Assembly: GCA_018136815.1 (NCBI GenBank)
Contig: CM030933.1
Coordinates: 7,854,388-7,918,387 of the forward strand
DNA: 64,000 nucleotides
From: Isochrysis galbana
Lineage: Eukaryota; Haptophyta; Isochrysidales; Isochrysidaceae
Direction: 5' to 3'
Shown here: positions 31,955-43,200 of the stretch, piece by piece
Layout: the number at the start of each line of letters is the position of its first letter
Position numbering within the stretch: position 1 is the first letter of the stretch
Notes under the pieces: model-generated
Databases searched by the model: none
Seen by the model: only the letters and a program-made list of their open reading frames with translations
Told to the model about the DNA's origin: nothing
Program-made: the position numbers and the translations under genes

Positions 31955-34386
31955 TGTCGCATTCATCCTAGATGATGCGATTTCTAGGCTCTTATTTCCA
32001 GGTCCTTCGTCGTGCGGCCACACGGCGAAGCTCAGGTACTTCTAGGTTGGTAGGGTTCGTCCCTAGCGATCTAGAATTCGAGTTCTCGTTTCGTTCCTTC
32101 TAGCCTGTCTGTCAGGTCTAGATTCCGGGTTTCCTCCTTTCGGGTAATCTTGACCCAAAGGAGCCAGGTTGCCTGTCACTCGCTGCGCGCTTGTCTCAGG
32201 CTCTCGAGTTACCTTGTGAAGGCTTGTTTAGCTTCTTGCAAGGCTTGTTGTTTCTTGTTGGGTTCCGGTTCTTTCTTGGGACCTGCTGACTTTCGTTGTT
32301 GTCCAGGCCTGTTCTTCGTAGGTTCTGCTTGGCCTGGTTAGGGTTTCGTTGCCTCCCCGCGTTCGGCGTTTGGCGTTGGCGTTCGGAAATTTCCTCTCAC
32401 ATTCCCTAGGTCCGCTACCCTTGGCTTGTAGGTCCTTGCTTCTTTCTTCTCGGTCAAGGTTTTGGCGAGCGAGTCGGTTGCTCTATCCGCTCGAGATTTG
32501 AGGTTTAATTTGCCATCTCCCCTTGGAGATCGGTGAAGGTTCGCTTCTTAGGTGAGGGAATCTTCGCGTTACAGTTTCAGACATAACACGAGCACTAGAG
32601 GAGAAAACCCTAGGCAACACGCCCCAACCGGCACGTGAGGCATGGGCACGAAAAATCGACCTAACCCAAGAAGAATGGAAACACGTGGCCAGCCTATACA
32701 CTTTGCCCCTACTGAAACACACGGACAAACACCCACACTTCAAGCACATCACCCACAGGAGACTGGGAACACGAAACCGCTTCAATATGGCGACCACGAA
32801 GAAATGCAGACTATGCGGAAAACATCAAGAGAGCTCGATCCACCTGGCCAGATGCCCCGCCACAAAACAGATCTTTGCTACTATAGAAGCAGTAGCAGGA
32901 TTCACCCCGGAACACAATAGGACGGCGATACAAAAAGTGAAGGACAAACTGTTCGTATACCCGAGCACGCCGACGCCCGATAGCCTCAGAACCCTATACT
33001 TGATAGCATGGAGATTTATAATAACTGACTTCTATAAGGTCGAATACGACAATTACACTTTTCACCACATCCCCGTCATCGAACGCACTCTGACCAGATT
33101 CACATCCCTCGTACGCGGCCTCGAATCCTCGAACAAATCTTCGCTAGCGCGCGCCAAGCAAGCCTCCCGAGGCAGAAGGCCAAAGATCAAGGACGCACGG
33201 GACCTTAGCGCCCCGATATTCATAGTGAACACCAAAGGTGCCCTCGCAATGAACACAAACCTGACCTTGGTGGCACAAGCTCTCGACATGGCAGAAAAAC
33301 TAGCCTAACCGTCCAACAAACGCCGCACCCCGCGCACTCATGATCCCACGTCACAGGTCAATGCGCAACACAGGCGCAAACCCACCCTCATGCGCCACCA
33401 ACCACGAGGACCGCAAGAAAAACCGATCGTCCGATGGAGCGAGAGGAGGCCCAGAAATCGACCACCGGAGACCGGTACACGCCGCCTGCCACTGGAAACC
33501 CCGAACATGGAGCCCCTAAGTAGAGCACGAGGGGACGAGCCGCAAGGCGAGTGTAAGGGAGTATTAAGGGACGCGGGCGTGGCTGTCGGGAGAATGTCGC
33601 AAGGCCGCGAGCGCGGAGTGAACATTAAGAAGTTTTTTTTTTTTTTTTTAGGTGAGGGAATCTTTCCCCTTGATGCAAGTTACATGCAAGCCTTGGCCCC
33701 TTTGGTGTTTCTTCCCCTTGGTTGCTACTCAGGGTTGTTCGTTAGAAGCGTCTAGAAGGTTCACGCTCAACGGCAAGATTTCCTCTGTCGCGAAGACATC
33801 TCGTTGCGATCTGTATCCAAAGTGATCGCCGTGGTCGCGCGACATGACGCTCCCCTTCGGACTCTCCGCTACGTGGGAAGTTACAACGGAGACACGCTCC
33901 GGCCGTCGCTGCGGAGTCTCTCTCTCTCTCTCGCTCTCTCTCTCCGTCTCTCGCGACGTGTTTGAGTTATCGGTGATTTGGGGTCGCGGTTGCTTGATAA
34001 TTTGCTTGGTTTGGGTGAATGATTCCGGTGTGTTCGTGAGTCGGTGTATCCTGTTGTTCTCAGCCTCGTTGTCCGTCGTTGTTCGCTGTGTCGCTGCACT
34101 CTAGCAGCCTAGGCTCCCTCCCTGAGGGAAGAGTTCTTTGTAGGTCTAACAATCTCTTAAAACCCAACACACTAGGGCCGCTAGGAGCGCCTCGCCGCCC
34201 CACAGCCCTTCGTTCGCCGTTCGTTCCCCGTCCAGACACCCAAATGGGGTTGCCCGACCCAGTCCAGAATTTCATTCACCCGACTCCCGGTGGGGAGGAG
34301 GGCCAAAGCGCCGCGCTAGCCGCCGGTCCGCCGGTGCTGCTCGCGACGGAGTGGCTCAGAGCCCTCCGGCTCCGCTCGACTCGACA
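31955..34386 (+). mobile_element. Solo LTR of the Gypsy B family, carrying a LINE insertion
   Basis: The sequence matches the Gypsy B LTRs from TGTCGCATTCATCC to CTCGACTCGACA, apart from a 1.1-kb LINE insert (32565-33649). It is flanked by the 5-bp duplication TCCGG (31950-31954 and 34387-34391) with no internal region, so it is a solo LTR left by LTR-LTR recombination. It interrupts the gag-only element just before that element's gag start codon. Confidence 0.9.
32565..33649 (+). mobile_element. 5'-truncated LINE with ORF2 C-terminus and poly(T) end
   Basis: A 15-bp duplication, AGGTGAGGGAATCTT, flanks the insert (32550-32564 and 33650-33664). A single plus-strand frame is open from the left edge (about 32572) to 33308. 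It ends with a zinc knuckle (CRLCGKHQESSIHLARC) and LYLIAWRFIITDFYKVEYDN. A 320-bp 3' UTR follows, then 17 T at 33633-33649. The tail is T on the coding strand rather than A. Confidence 0.85.
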
Positions 34387-35720
34387 TCCGGGTCCAGATA
34401 CTGACAGGTTGGCCTGGGATCTTCCGAGGGCCCCATCAGCACTGTCGGACGACACGACTCGCATGTCCAAGCTGCCTGTGGGTGAGAAACAAAGGATGTC
34501 CCGGCCGCACGCGTAGTGCATACTGGTTCAGACGTACTGGCTCTGGTGAGATCATCGGTGCTTGAGCGATTAATGTCTCCGTGCACCTCCCCCCGAGTTG
34601 GGAGATCTCCCAACTCACAACCACCGTCCTTGCCAGTGCGGGACCCCGGCATTGGGGCTTGGTCACCAGCGGCCGTCCTCGCACGAGGTCCTTGAGGCTG
34701 CCAATGGGCAGTTGGTGCCGGGGATGTATAGGTCCGCCAGGTCATGCCTAGGACCCCTTGAGGGGGCCACAGGAAAGACAGTGGCGAGGATGCCCGGGGG
34801 GATGTAGCCCGCCTTCCCGCGCGCACGCGCCCCCCGGTTACCGGTCGACCCGGCCAGCAGAGCCAACGTGGGCGCAGGATAGACGAGAAATGTGACCATG
34901 CTCGGCACCATGGTGCTCGAGAGCGAGGATGATGATGATTTATGAGCATTCCTTCCTGGCATTGCTTCAGTAATCCCCACAATTTTCTTCCCATAAGGAG
35001 AAGAAGAGAGAAGATGTTGTGAAATGTGGCCGAGTCCATGGATCGAGATACGCGGCGGCAAATCAGGCGACGGCGACTACGAATTGGAAGGTCAGATTTT
35101 CCACAACGGAGAAGGTGCATTGCCCAAGCCACCTTAATCTCCTCCCACAATCCCCCTCTTTTGGGGGTTGGGAAGAAGCCCTCATCAACCCATGAGGAGT
35201 GGGGAGGTATGATGGAAAGCGAGTGGGACGAGTCGGATCGCATAGAGAGTCGCCCAGATGGTCGGATCGAGCGCGAAAAACAGTCGCGAGCTGCGAGCAA
35301 AAGGGCGGTGGGGTCAGACCCAAATGGGAGTGGCCCAATGGGGTCATGTGAGCCACTATGAGTGGCCTCACATGGCCCCCCCACACCCCACTTCATCCGG
35401 TCGAACATACGATCTGGTGAGAAGGGGGGGGTTCCGGCCGCAGCGGCTCAACGAGCACGCGCGAGCGAGGAGAATTGGCAGCGAGGCCGGTGAAGGGGGC
35501 AGACCCAAGTGGGAGTGACCCAATGGGGCCATGGGGGGGGCCATGGGCCCCTCCAAACAGGCCCCCCACTCCTTGTTCCATCGCTGCAGCCATACGGCTG
35601 AGCGAGGAGGGGAGGGTTTTCGGCTGCAGCGGCTCAACGAGCGCGCGCAGACACGACAGGCGGGCGCGATCCACTGGGATGGGCCTGGAGGGGGCCATCC
35701 CATCCCGTGCAGCAGCTCCA
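34387..35720 (-). mobile_element. 5' internal region of the gag-only element, with tandem repeats
   Basis: Between the solo LTR and the 5' LTR remnant lies about 1.3 kb without a recognisable protein. Long minus-strand frames exist (one over 34356-35408) but look random and partly span the solo LTR. Over 35310-35700, two ~185-bp units repeat (CAGACCCAARTGGGAGTG, CCCAATGGGGYCATG, GCAGCGGCTCAACGAGC). This probably is leader sequence of the element. Confidence 0.4.
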
Positions 35721-35815
35721 TATCGCCCTGGCACCATCATGGTGACCAGGGCGGCCGAAAGGAGAGAGAGCGACGCCATCGCTCGCGCTCTCTCCAGAAC
35801 AGAACCGGATAAAAT
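35721..35815 (-). mobile_element. 5' LTR remnant of the gag-only element, cut by Gypsy A
   Basis: This stretch is identical to 29862-29956, the end of the 3' LTR. It is interrupted at 35815/35816, where the Gypsy A LTR starts, so the rest of the LTR should lie beyond the far end of Gypsy A, which falls in the gap region. Confidence 0.75.
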
Positions 35816-36496
35816 TGTCGCATTCGCGAATCGACACTCGTTAGGCTTCGCTCTTCTCTTCGTCGTTCGGCATTTATCGTTATAATTCTCTGCTTTCTCT
35901 CGTTCTCGGTCAAAAGCTTCGCTTGGATGCATGGGATCGTGGGTTGTGGAGCGCCCTCTCTCTTCCTCTCGAAAGAGAAGGGAAGTTTCCCCACCTTTCT
36001 TCCTCCCAGGCGCCTCGCAGATAGGTTTAATTTGCTATCTCCCCTGCGGATTCTTTATCTGCTTCTGGGGGCAATCAGGTTTAATTTGCGACCTCTTCGC
36101 ATCTCCCCCTTAGGCACATCGCACTCCTTTCGTCTTATTTGGTAGGTCTCTTGGAATCCTGCGTAGCAAGATTGCCCCTCGATTCCGTTATGGTGCGATT
36201 CCCGTTCCAGACAAGATCGCCGACAGATCGCCCTTTGATCGTCGTCCGTCGTTGTCTGATCGGAGTGTTTGGGTTTGATTTCAGTCGAGTTATGTGAGAA
36301 AGTCGTGGGGCGAGAGTCGGGGTGTTTTCCTGGGTGTCTCTGTCCGTCGTCCTGTCGTCAGTCGTCATCCGTCGTCGCTCTCGCTCTCGTCGCTCTCGCT
36401 CTCGTAACACTCGTACCCAACAAACTCGCCTCGCCTCGCCAGCCCCTGCCTTCACAGCCCTCCTCTCACTCGCCCTCGCCTCTCGCCGCTCGTTCC

Positions 36497-39400
36497 ATGT
36501 CGTTCTCGCCGCCGTCCTCGCCCTCGCTCAAGCCCGCCTGCCCGCCTTCCTCTGCTGACGGGCTTCAGCCCGTCAGCACCTCCGAAGTGGTCTCCCTCGC
36601 CGCGCCTGCCGCCGGCTTCGCCCCTTCCTCATTGCCCTCAGGCCTTGTGGGCCACTCCAATTCGTCAGGTGTAGAATCCTTCCCGGTGCGTCCCGCGCTG
36701 GACGTCTCAATGGGGGTCACCCCCACCTCTGCAGAGTCGGGCATCATGCCTGCCCTGCCCCCTTTCCTCTCTCCGGACGGTCATCCACCACCACCTTCAC
36801 AGGGGGAGGTGATGCCCTCCCTCGCCTCGCCTCCTGATCTCACTGCGGCCCCGCCGCCATCATCTCCGCCTTCGCCGCCGGAGCCCATGGAGGGCAGGTC
36901 CAAGCCCGAGTCTTTCCAGGGTGAAGATCATCCTCTGGAAGGATTCCTCCCCTCTTCTAGCGCATGCCTCGAGGCTCCACCACCCTTACCATCGGACTCG
37001 GAGGCCGCCTACGAGCCCTATCACGCCTCCCTCGAACGCCTCTCGGTCGCCTCGGTCGCCCCAAGTCAGCCGTCTCGTCGTGAAGAGGCCCCGGGCCTGC
37101 TGCCCGACTCCCTTCTTCATCTCTCTCCTTCTCCACCGTCTGCTACGGTCCCGCCGCCAACTTCTTCGGCTTCACCGGGGCTCAACCCCGTCGAGCTGCG
37201 CTACATCGAGCTCATGCAGGCTATGGCCGCACAATTCTCACAGCAGCTCGCCGCGGTCACCAGCGCGATCGAACGGGGCCGACTCCCTCCTGCTCCAGTC
37301 CAGGAAGCCAGCCCGCCTCCACCTCCATCCGATGATGGCGGCGAAGTTGTTTTGCCTCCGCCACCGCCGCTCCCTCGTTCCTCATCGAAATCTAAAAAGC
37401 CTCATAAAAACAAGAAGAAGACCCGCCGCCGCCGCCGCTATAGCTCCCCATCTTCATCGTCCTCCCAGTCCTCATCTCCGGTCTCCAGCCCGCGTTCGTC
37501 CAACTACTCGTCGACCAGCGATTCGGATTCCGACGGATCATCCGAATCTACGGACTCGCGCCGCAAGCCTTGCCGCGCCAAGGGTAGCCACTATGCTACC
37601 TCAGGCAAAGGTTATCATACTAAGGAGGGACGGCCGTCTATGATGGTCCCCGAAGGTTTACATTCTAACTCTCGCCGATCTCTCCGCCCCCACGCTTCTA
37701 AGTCCAAGTCAGGCCAGCACAGTAACCGGGAGAGTCGACGTCACGCTAAGCGCCACGCCGCTCCTCCCGCGGACCCAGCCCCCCTCTTCTAGCGCATGCC
37801 TCGAGGCTCCACCACCCTTACCATCGGACTCGGAGGCCGCCTACGAGCCCTATCACGCCTCCCTCGAACGCCTCTCGGTCGCCTCGGTCGCCCCAAGTCA
37901 GCCGTCTCGTCGTGAAGAGGCCCCGGGCCTGCTGCCCGACTCCCTTCTTCATCTCTCTCCTTCTCCACCGTCTGCTACGGTCCCGCCGCCAACTTCTTCG
38001 GCTTCACCGGGGCTCAACCCCGTCGAGCTGCGCTACATCGAGCTCATGCAGGCTATGGCCGCACAATTCTCACAGCAGCTCGCCGCGGTCACCAGCGCGA
38101 TCGAACGGGGCCGACTCCCTCCTGCTCCAGTCCAGGAAGCCAGCCCGCCTCCACCTCCATCCGATGATGGCGGCGAAGTTGTTTTGCCTCCGCCACCGCC
38201 GCTCCCTCGTTCCTCATCGAAATCTAAAAAGCCTCATAAAAACAAGAAGAAGACCCGCCGCCGCCGCCGCTATAGCTCCCCATCTTCATCGTCCTCCCAG
38301 TCCTCATCTCCGGTCTCCAGCCCGCGTTCGTCCAACTACTCGTCGACCAGCGATTCGGATTCCGACGGATCATCCGAATCTACGGACTCGCGCCGCAAGC
38401 CTTGCCGCGCCAAGGGTAGCCACTATGCTACCTCAGGCAAAGGTTATCATACTAAGGAGGGACGGCCGTCTATGATGGTCCCCGAAGGTTTACATTCTAA
38501 CTCTCGCCGATCTCTCCGCCCCCACGCTTCTAAGTCCAAGTCAGGCCAGCACAGTAACCGGGAGAGTCGACGTCACGCTAAGCGCCACGCCGCTCCTCCC
38601 GCGGACCCAGCCCTGTCTGATGAGCCGGACATTCTTGAGCAATGGCTACGGCACTATGGGCGCCACGGCAAGGCCTACTCCGACTCCGCTAGTGCCCCAC
38701 TCGAATACCAGGTGATGGCGGCCCGTGAGGTCCCATCTGGTGAGTCCTGGCATGCTCGCATCATTTACACGACTCGCACTCTCACGAAATGGGTGCGCGC
38801 TCGTACGTTCGTCCGCACTAAGGGCGGCACTCGCGATGCTAAGTCTAGCCTCGAGAGCCTCCAGTCGCTGCGCTTCCCCGCCGACCTACGCTCTACCGAT
38901 CCGAATAAGGCGGCAGCTTCCTGGGATGGATTCCGCATGCAACTGATCCGCGCACTCGAGGGCTCACTCACCTCGGGCGTGGACTGGCAGGACGCTCTCA
39001 ATGGCCTTCTCCTCGCCGCTCGCGATCCAAAGAAGGGCCACCCTCGCATCATGGCCTATGTTCTCGATGCGGTTAGAGACTCGGTTCTCTGCGCTAACCC
39101 GTGCTTGCATGCCGACGTGCTGATCGCAAAGTGCGACCAATCATTCGCCGCCGGGGCAAAAGGTTTCGCCAAAGAGACTGCGTCCGCGGAATGGGACCGT
39201 TGCACCACGCGCTCGGAGGGCGAGGACTTAGTGACTCTGGCCACTCGCGTGACCGACGCCTTTGTTCGCAAGATGAACGACCCAACGGTGACGGCAGCTA
39301 ACGTCTTCAAGTTTCCAGCCTTCACGCACGAAATCAACGAGCGATTCGACTCCTGCGTCAAGGCCGACGAAAGCGACCGCGCACGGGGAGCGGAGAACTC

Positions 39401-40253
39401 GTTCGAGTTCCTCAAGGCGTGGAAGCGTGGTATTGAGGCAGTTGCCGCAGGGGACGCGCCACACCACTCGTTGTCCTGCATCTCGATTGCGCGCATGGTG
39501 CTAGCTCCAGCCGAGCAGGCACGTGCGGAGGCTTCGCGGAGCAGCAAACAAGTGGACGGTCCGCTCACGATTGCCCACATCGACGACGTCGTCCGGATGG
39601 TCAAGGATCGCCTGGGTTCGTCGAAGACGGCTCAGGACAAGAGTGACAAACCGACGGCCGCCAACTCCGGAAGCAGCCGCGGTTCCGATAATCGAAATAA
39701 TCGCAATGGAGATCGTTCCCATCAAGGACGCACCGACCACACCAGGGAGCCGCCTCCCAAGTTGGAGGGTGGACTCCCACCTCTCGACGCACCGCCATCG
39801 CAGAAGAGCCGCCGCTGCGCGCCGCCTGCGGACAACCTCGGCCATCCCGAGGGTGCCAAGTGGGATTTGGAATCTTGGCGTAACGCCAAGGTTGACTTCG
39901 ACCCGATGTCACGCTACTGTGGGCATGCTGACCTGGCTGCTTCGTTCGCTAGGGCTCGTCCGACCGACGCGTCCATGAAGGTGCCTCGCACGCAGCGCCC
40001 GACGTCTGAGGGCGGCGTATGGACCACAGCCACCGGCTGTGCCTATTGCGCCTTCCGCCCCGCTCCTCCCGATCACGATACGGCTCGCCCCGACCACCCC
40101 GACAATTGGCGATATGGGACAGGCGATGGCGCCCATTCGCCGTACTACTGTCAACCGTTCATCCGCTTCCTTTGCGAGGGCGAGTCGGAGATTCCCGACG
40201 CCCACCGCGCCTACCTTCGTCGTCTCGTCGTCCTCGGCCGCAACCGCCGTTAG
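36497..40253 (+). pseudogene. Gypsy A gag, broken by an 832-bp tandem duplication
   Basis: Gag starts at ATG 36497 (MSFSPPSSPS) with a long Pro/Ser-rich region, a short helical segment (RYIELMQAMAAQFSQQLAAV), a Lys/Arg run (KNKKKTRRRRR) and a Ser-rich acidic stretch. A direct duplication shifts the frame by one base, so the first frame stops at 37792 and the rest is read from the second copy (38046-40253). The remainder contains a capsid-like region (WDGFRMQLIRALEGSL, LVTLATRVTDAFVRKMN) and a C-terminal Cys/His motif (GCAYCAFRP, YGTGDGAH, YCQPFIRFLCE) in place of the usual CCHC knuckle. The stop is TAG followed by GGA, and the same frame stays open into pol. Confidence 0.8.
36951..38613 (+). 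repeat. 832-bp direct tandem duplication within gag
   Basis: Positions 36951-37782 are repeated at 37783-38613 with no differences that I could see. Both begin CCTCTTCTAGCGCATGCC. The unit length is 1 modulo 3, so it frameshifts gag. The near-perfect identity means the duplication is recent or an assembly artefact. Confidence 0.9.
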
Positions 40254-43200
40254 GGAATAGGCGAGGCCGCCGCCATATGCTTCGTTGACTTCTCGATTCC
40301 TCGGCGGCCTGGACCGCCACCCCTCTCGCTTCTCGATACTTCTCTCACTCCCTTTCGCGTTTCATTTCGTACCTCTAACGTTTCGCCTCTCCGATCTACG
40401 AGCTCGCCGTCCCTCGGACGGCTGAGCAAAGCCTTCTTGTTGTCTTTCCAACCTGGGGATGTTACCCTAGGTTGCGATGCCGTCGTTCCCGAAATTCGCG
40501 TCTTCGTTTCAGTCGTTCAATCGATCCGGAGTCACCCTCATCTGCTTATATGTGGTGGGGACGATTCGACTCCGGGAGTCCCGTTCTCTCTCGCCGTTCG
40601 TTCGCTACCTCCTTCGTCGCTCTCGTCGTCCTCGAATCATTCGTTCAATGCTCTCGATTATGAGCGCTCAACGCTAACTCTTGCCTTGAGCCCCGTCGCT
40701 GCCGATCCGTCTGCAGTCGCCAGTCAAATCCTGGATGGACTGGCCGATTTGTTCCCTCGAAACTCGCCGTTAAGCTGCCTTGGCCGTGCCAGCGAGGTTA
40801 GCCCCTCCGGATGGACGGTGGCCTATACCCTTGCTGTTCGTCGCTGGCTCGCGCCGCCTACGATGGTTGCGCCAACCCGATTGGGTTGGCGACCGATACC
40901 GACTAGCTCGTCTGATGAATCGTTCGCTGACGGAGGGGTATTCGCCAACATGCCCTCCGTCGTACAACGCGCATTCCGTCGATTGTCCCGTTCTCAGCCT
41001 GCTCTATTTTCGTTCGATTCTCTTCTGGCTGCCGCGTCCCGTTCTCTTCGGATGGCTCGCACATTAGCCGCTTCGTCTCCGTCGATTCCGGTCACACGCA
41101 GTCCCGTTTCCGTTTCCGCTGTCGTTCCGCTTTGCCAGCTTTCAGTGCGCCTGACTTTGATTCCGGCCGCTGAGGATTTGCTCGTTCATCTCTCGCGCAC
41201 TCGTCCTTCCTTGAAGGAGGGAGAGGCCCTCTCGTACGTTCTCGATCTTGCTTTTCAACGCGCCGCCGCCCACGGTGCCGCTCACGTAACGCCGAAAGAT
41301 ATCGCCGAGGCGGCACAGCTCGTTCTTCGGCCTAGCCAACCAGCTGAGTCTCCGGCTCAGGTACTGCCCGTCCACTTCGACGACATTTGTGCCACGCTCG
41401 GCGACATTAGGCGTGACGTCGAGGCCGCGCAGACCGACGGCATCTCGCCTCCTTGCGTCTTGGTTATCGGCGAGACGAGTGGAGTAGTCTCGTCCATGTT
41501 TCTGCTTGCTGGCGCGGATGTGGCGACGTGCGATCTGTTCCCGTCTGAAGTCGATTACGTTCCGCACTTCGACGGGGATGCCGATCTCGTCCAAGACCTT
41601 GGTTGGGACTTGATTATCGCGCACCCGCCGTGCACCTATCTCTCGAACGCTGGCTTGAGATGGATCCACTCCAACCCGCAGCGTATGTCCGATACGATCT
41701 CTGCCGCGGCTCAATTTCGTCGTCGCTTGAACGCCAGGGCTCCGTTTCTGGCGGTGGAGAATCCGAAAATGCACCACTACGCCAAATCGCTACTCGGAGG
41801 TCTGGAAGCTACGCAATACGTCCATCCATGGCAACATGGAACGGGCCACACTAAGGCTACGGGGCTCTACCTTTCGCCTAGCCTCCCACCGCTCGTGCCG
41901 ACTTGCATTGTTCCTGGTCGCGAGCACGCTATGGCGAACCTGCCCATGTCCCCTCATCGCGGCTCGATGCGCAGCCGCACTTACGTGGGCATAGCTGGTG
42001 CGATGGCAATGCAATGGATGCCCGTCGTTCTGGACTACTGCCGCCGTACTCCGAATCGTCCGGCCGCGTCCGCCGCCTCTCTTCTATCTCAGGCTCGTGA
42101 CCTGCAATCAAGCCAATTGGCGGCTCACGCTCGTTCCAGTTCCGAATCATCGAATGTTTCGAGTGTCACCGCGATTGATATGGAGTGGCGGCCGTGGCTA
42201 GGGTCGCCCCGCTCGTCGTTGTTACCCGTCCGTCCCGCTCGGATGATTCGCAAGGTCCGCAACCGCTGGCGTGTATGGACGGCGGTACGCGGGACGCAAG
42301 GCTCGATATCGTATGCCTGGTTGCCGTTGTCTCCGTCGTTAGCGTCGGCTCTCGATGCGGAAGTCAGCCTTCACTCGTCTGCGGTGGAGGAGGAGCCGTT
42401 GCCGATCCTTGCTCCCCCTCCCTCTCCCTCGTCCTCGTCGCCGTTCGTGCCGATGCCTCCTCTCTTAGAGACGTGCGCCTCCGTTTCGTTTCCGGACACG
42501 TTCACGCCGGAGGGCTGGCATGCCGCCTTGCGCCTAACCTGGTCCGGCCAGGAACGCCTCGCTCTGCTTCCGACACCGCCATCTCGCCTAGGCTTGGGTG
42601 CCTTGCCAGACCTGCATCCGCCGCTGCCTCCGCTCGACCGCCCCGCTCGCCGCTCAGTTGCTGAGGTCATCGCCGACCATAAGCAGCGGCACGCCGCCTT
42701 CGTTCCCTCGGGCTTCACGCCTGCTCTCAGCCTTCCTGCTGTTGTCGCTTCTGTGACCAGGGAGGTACCGGCGAGGCTTGTCTCCGACACGCCGCCGAGC
42801 CTCTACCCCCGTCACTGCCTATATGTTCGCGATCTTATCGTTTGTCGTCAATCTGCCGCGGGCCCTACTCGTTATATCGTCGATTCCGCCCTCGCCGTCA
42901 ACAAGACTCTCGCGGACACGGGAGCCGGCCCCTCGGTCGTGACCACCGAGCTGTTGGCTGCATTGCCCCGTGACGCTTGCGTCTCGCTCGAACATGCTTC
43001 GGACCGACCTGCCGTTGTCGGACCGGATGGTAACCCCCTCCGTACCCGCGGCTATGCCACGTTGGTCTTCTCTCTCTCCGGTGTCGAATTCCGACACCGT
43101 TTCCTCGTTGTCGAAGGCGCGCCTATGCTTCTCCTAGGAAACGATTTCCTGGAAGCATACGCCGCTTGCATCGAACTGTCGCCGGAAGCTGGGCGTGATG

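Noticed and set aside
33919-33955. CT-repeat considered as a functional microsatellite
   Set aside because: It is part of the Gypsy B LTR and recurs in all three LTR copies.
34356-35408. 350-codon minus-strand open frame
   Set aside because: No recognisable domain, spans the edge of the solo LTR, and follows a GC-rich repeat; probably chance.
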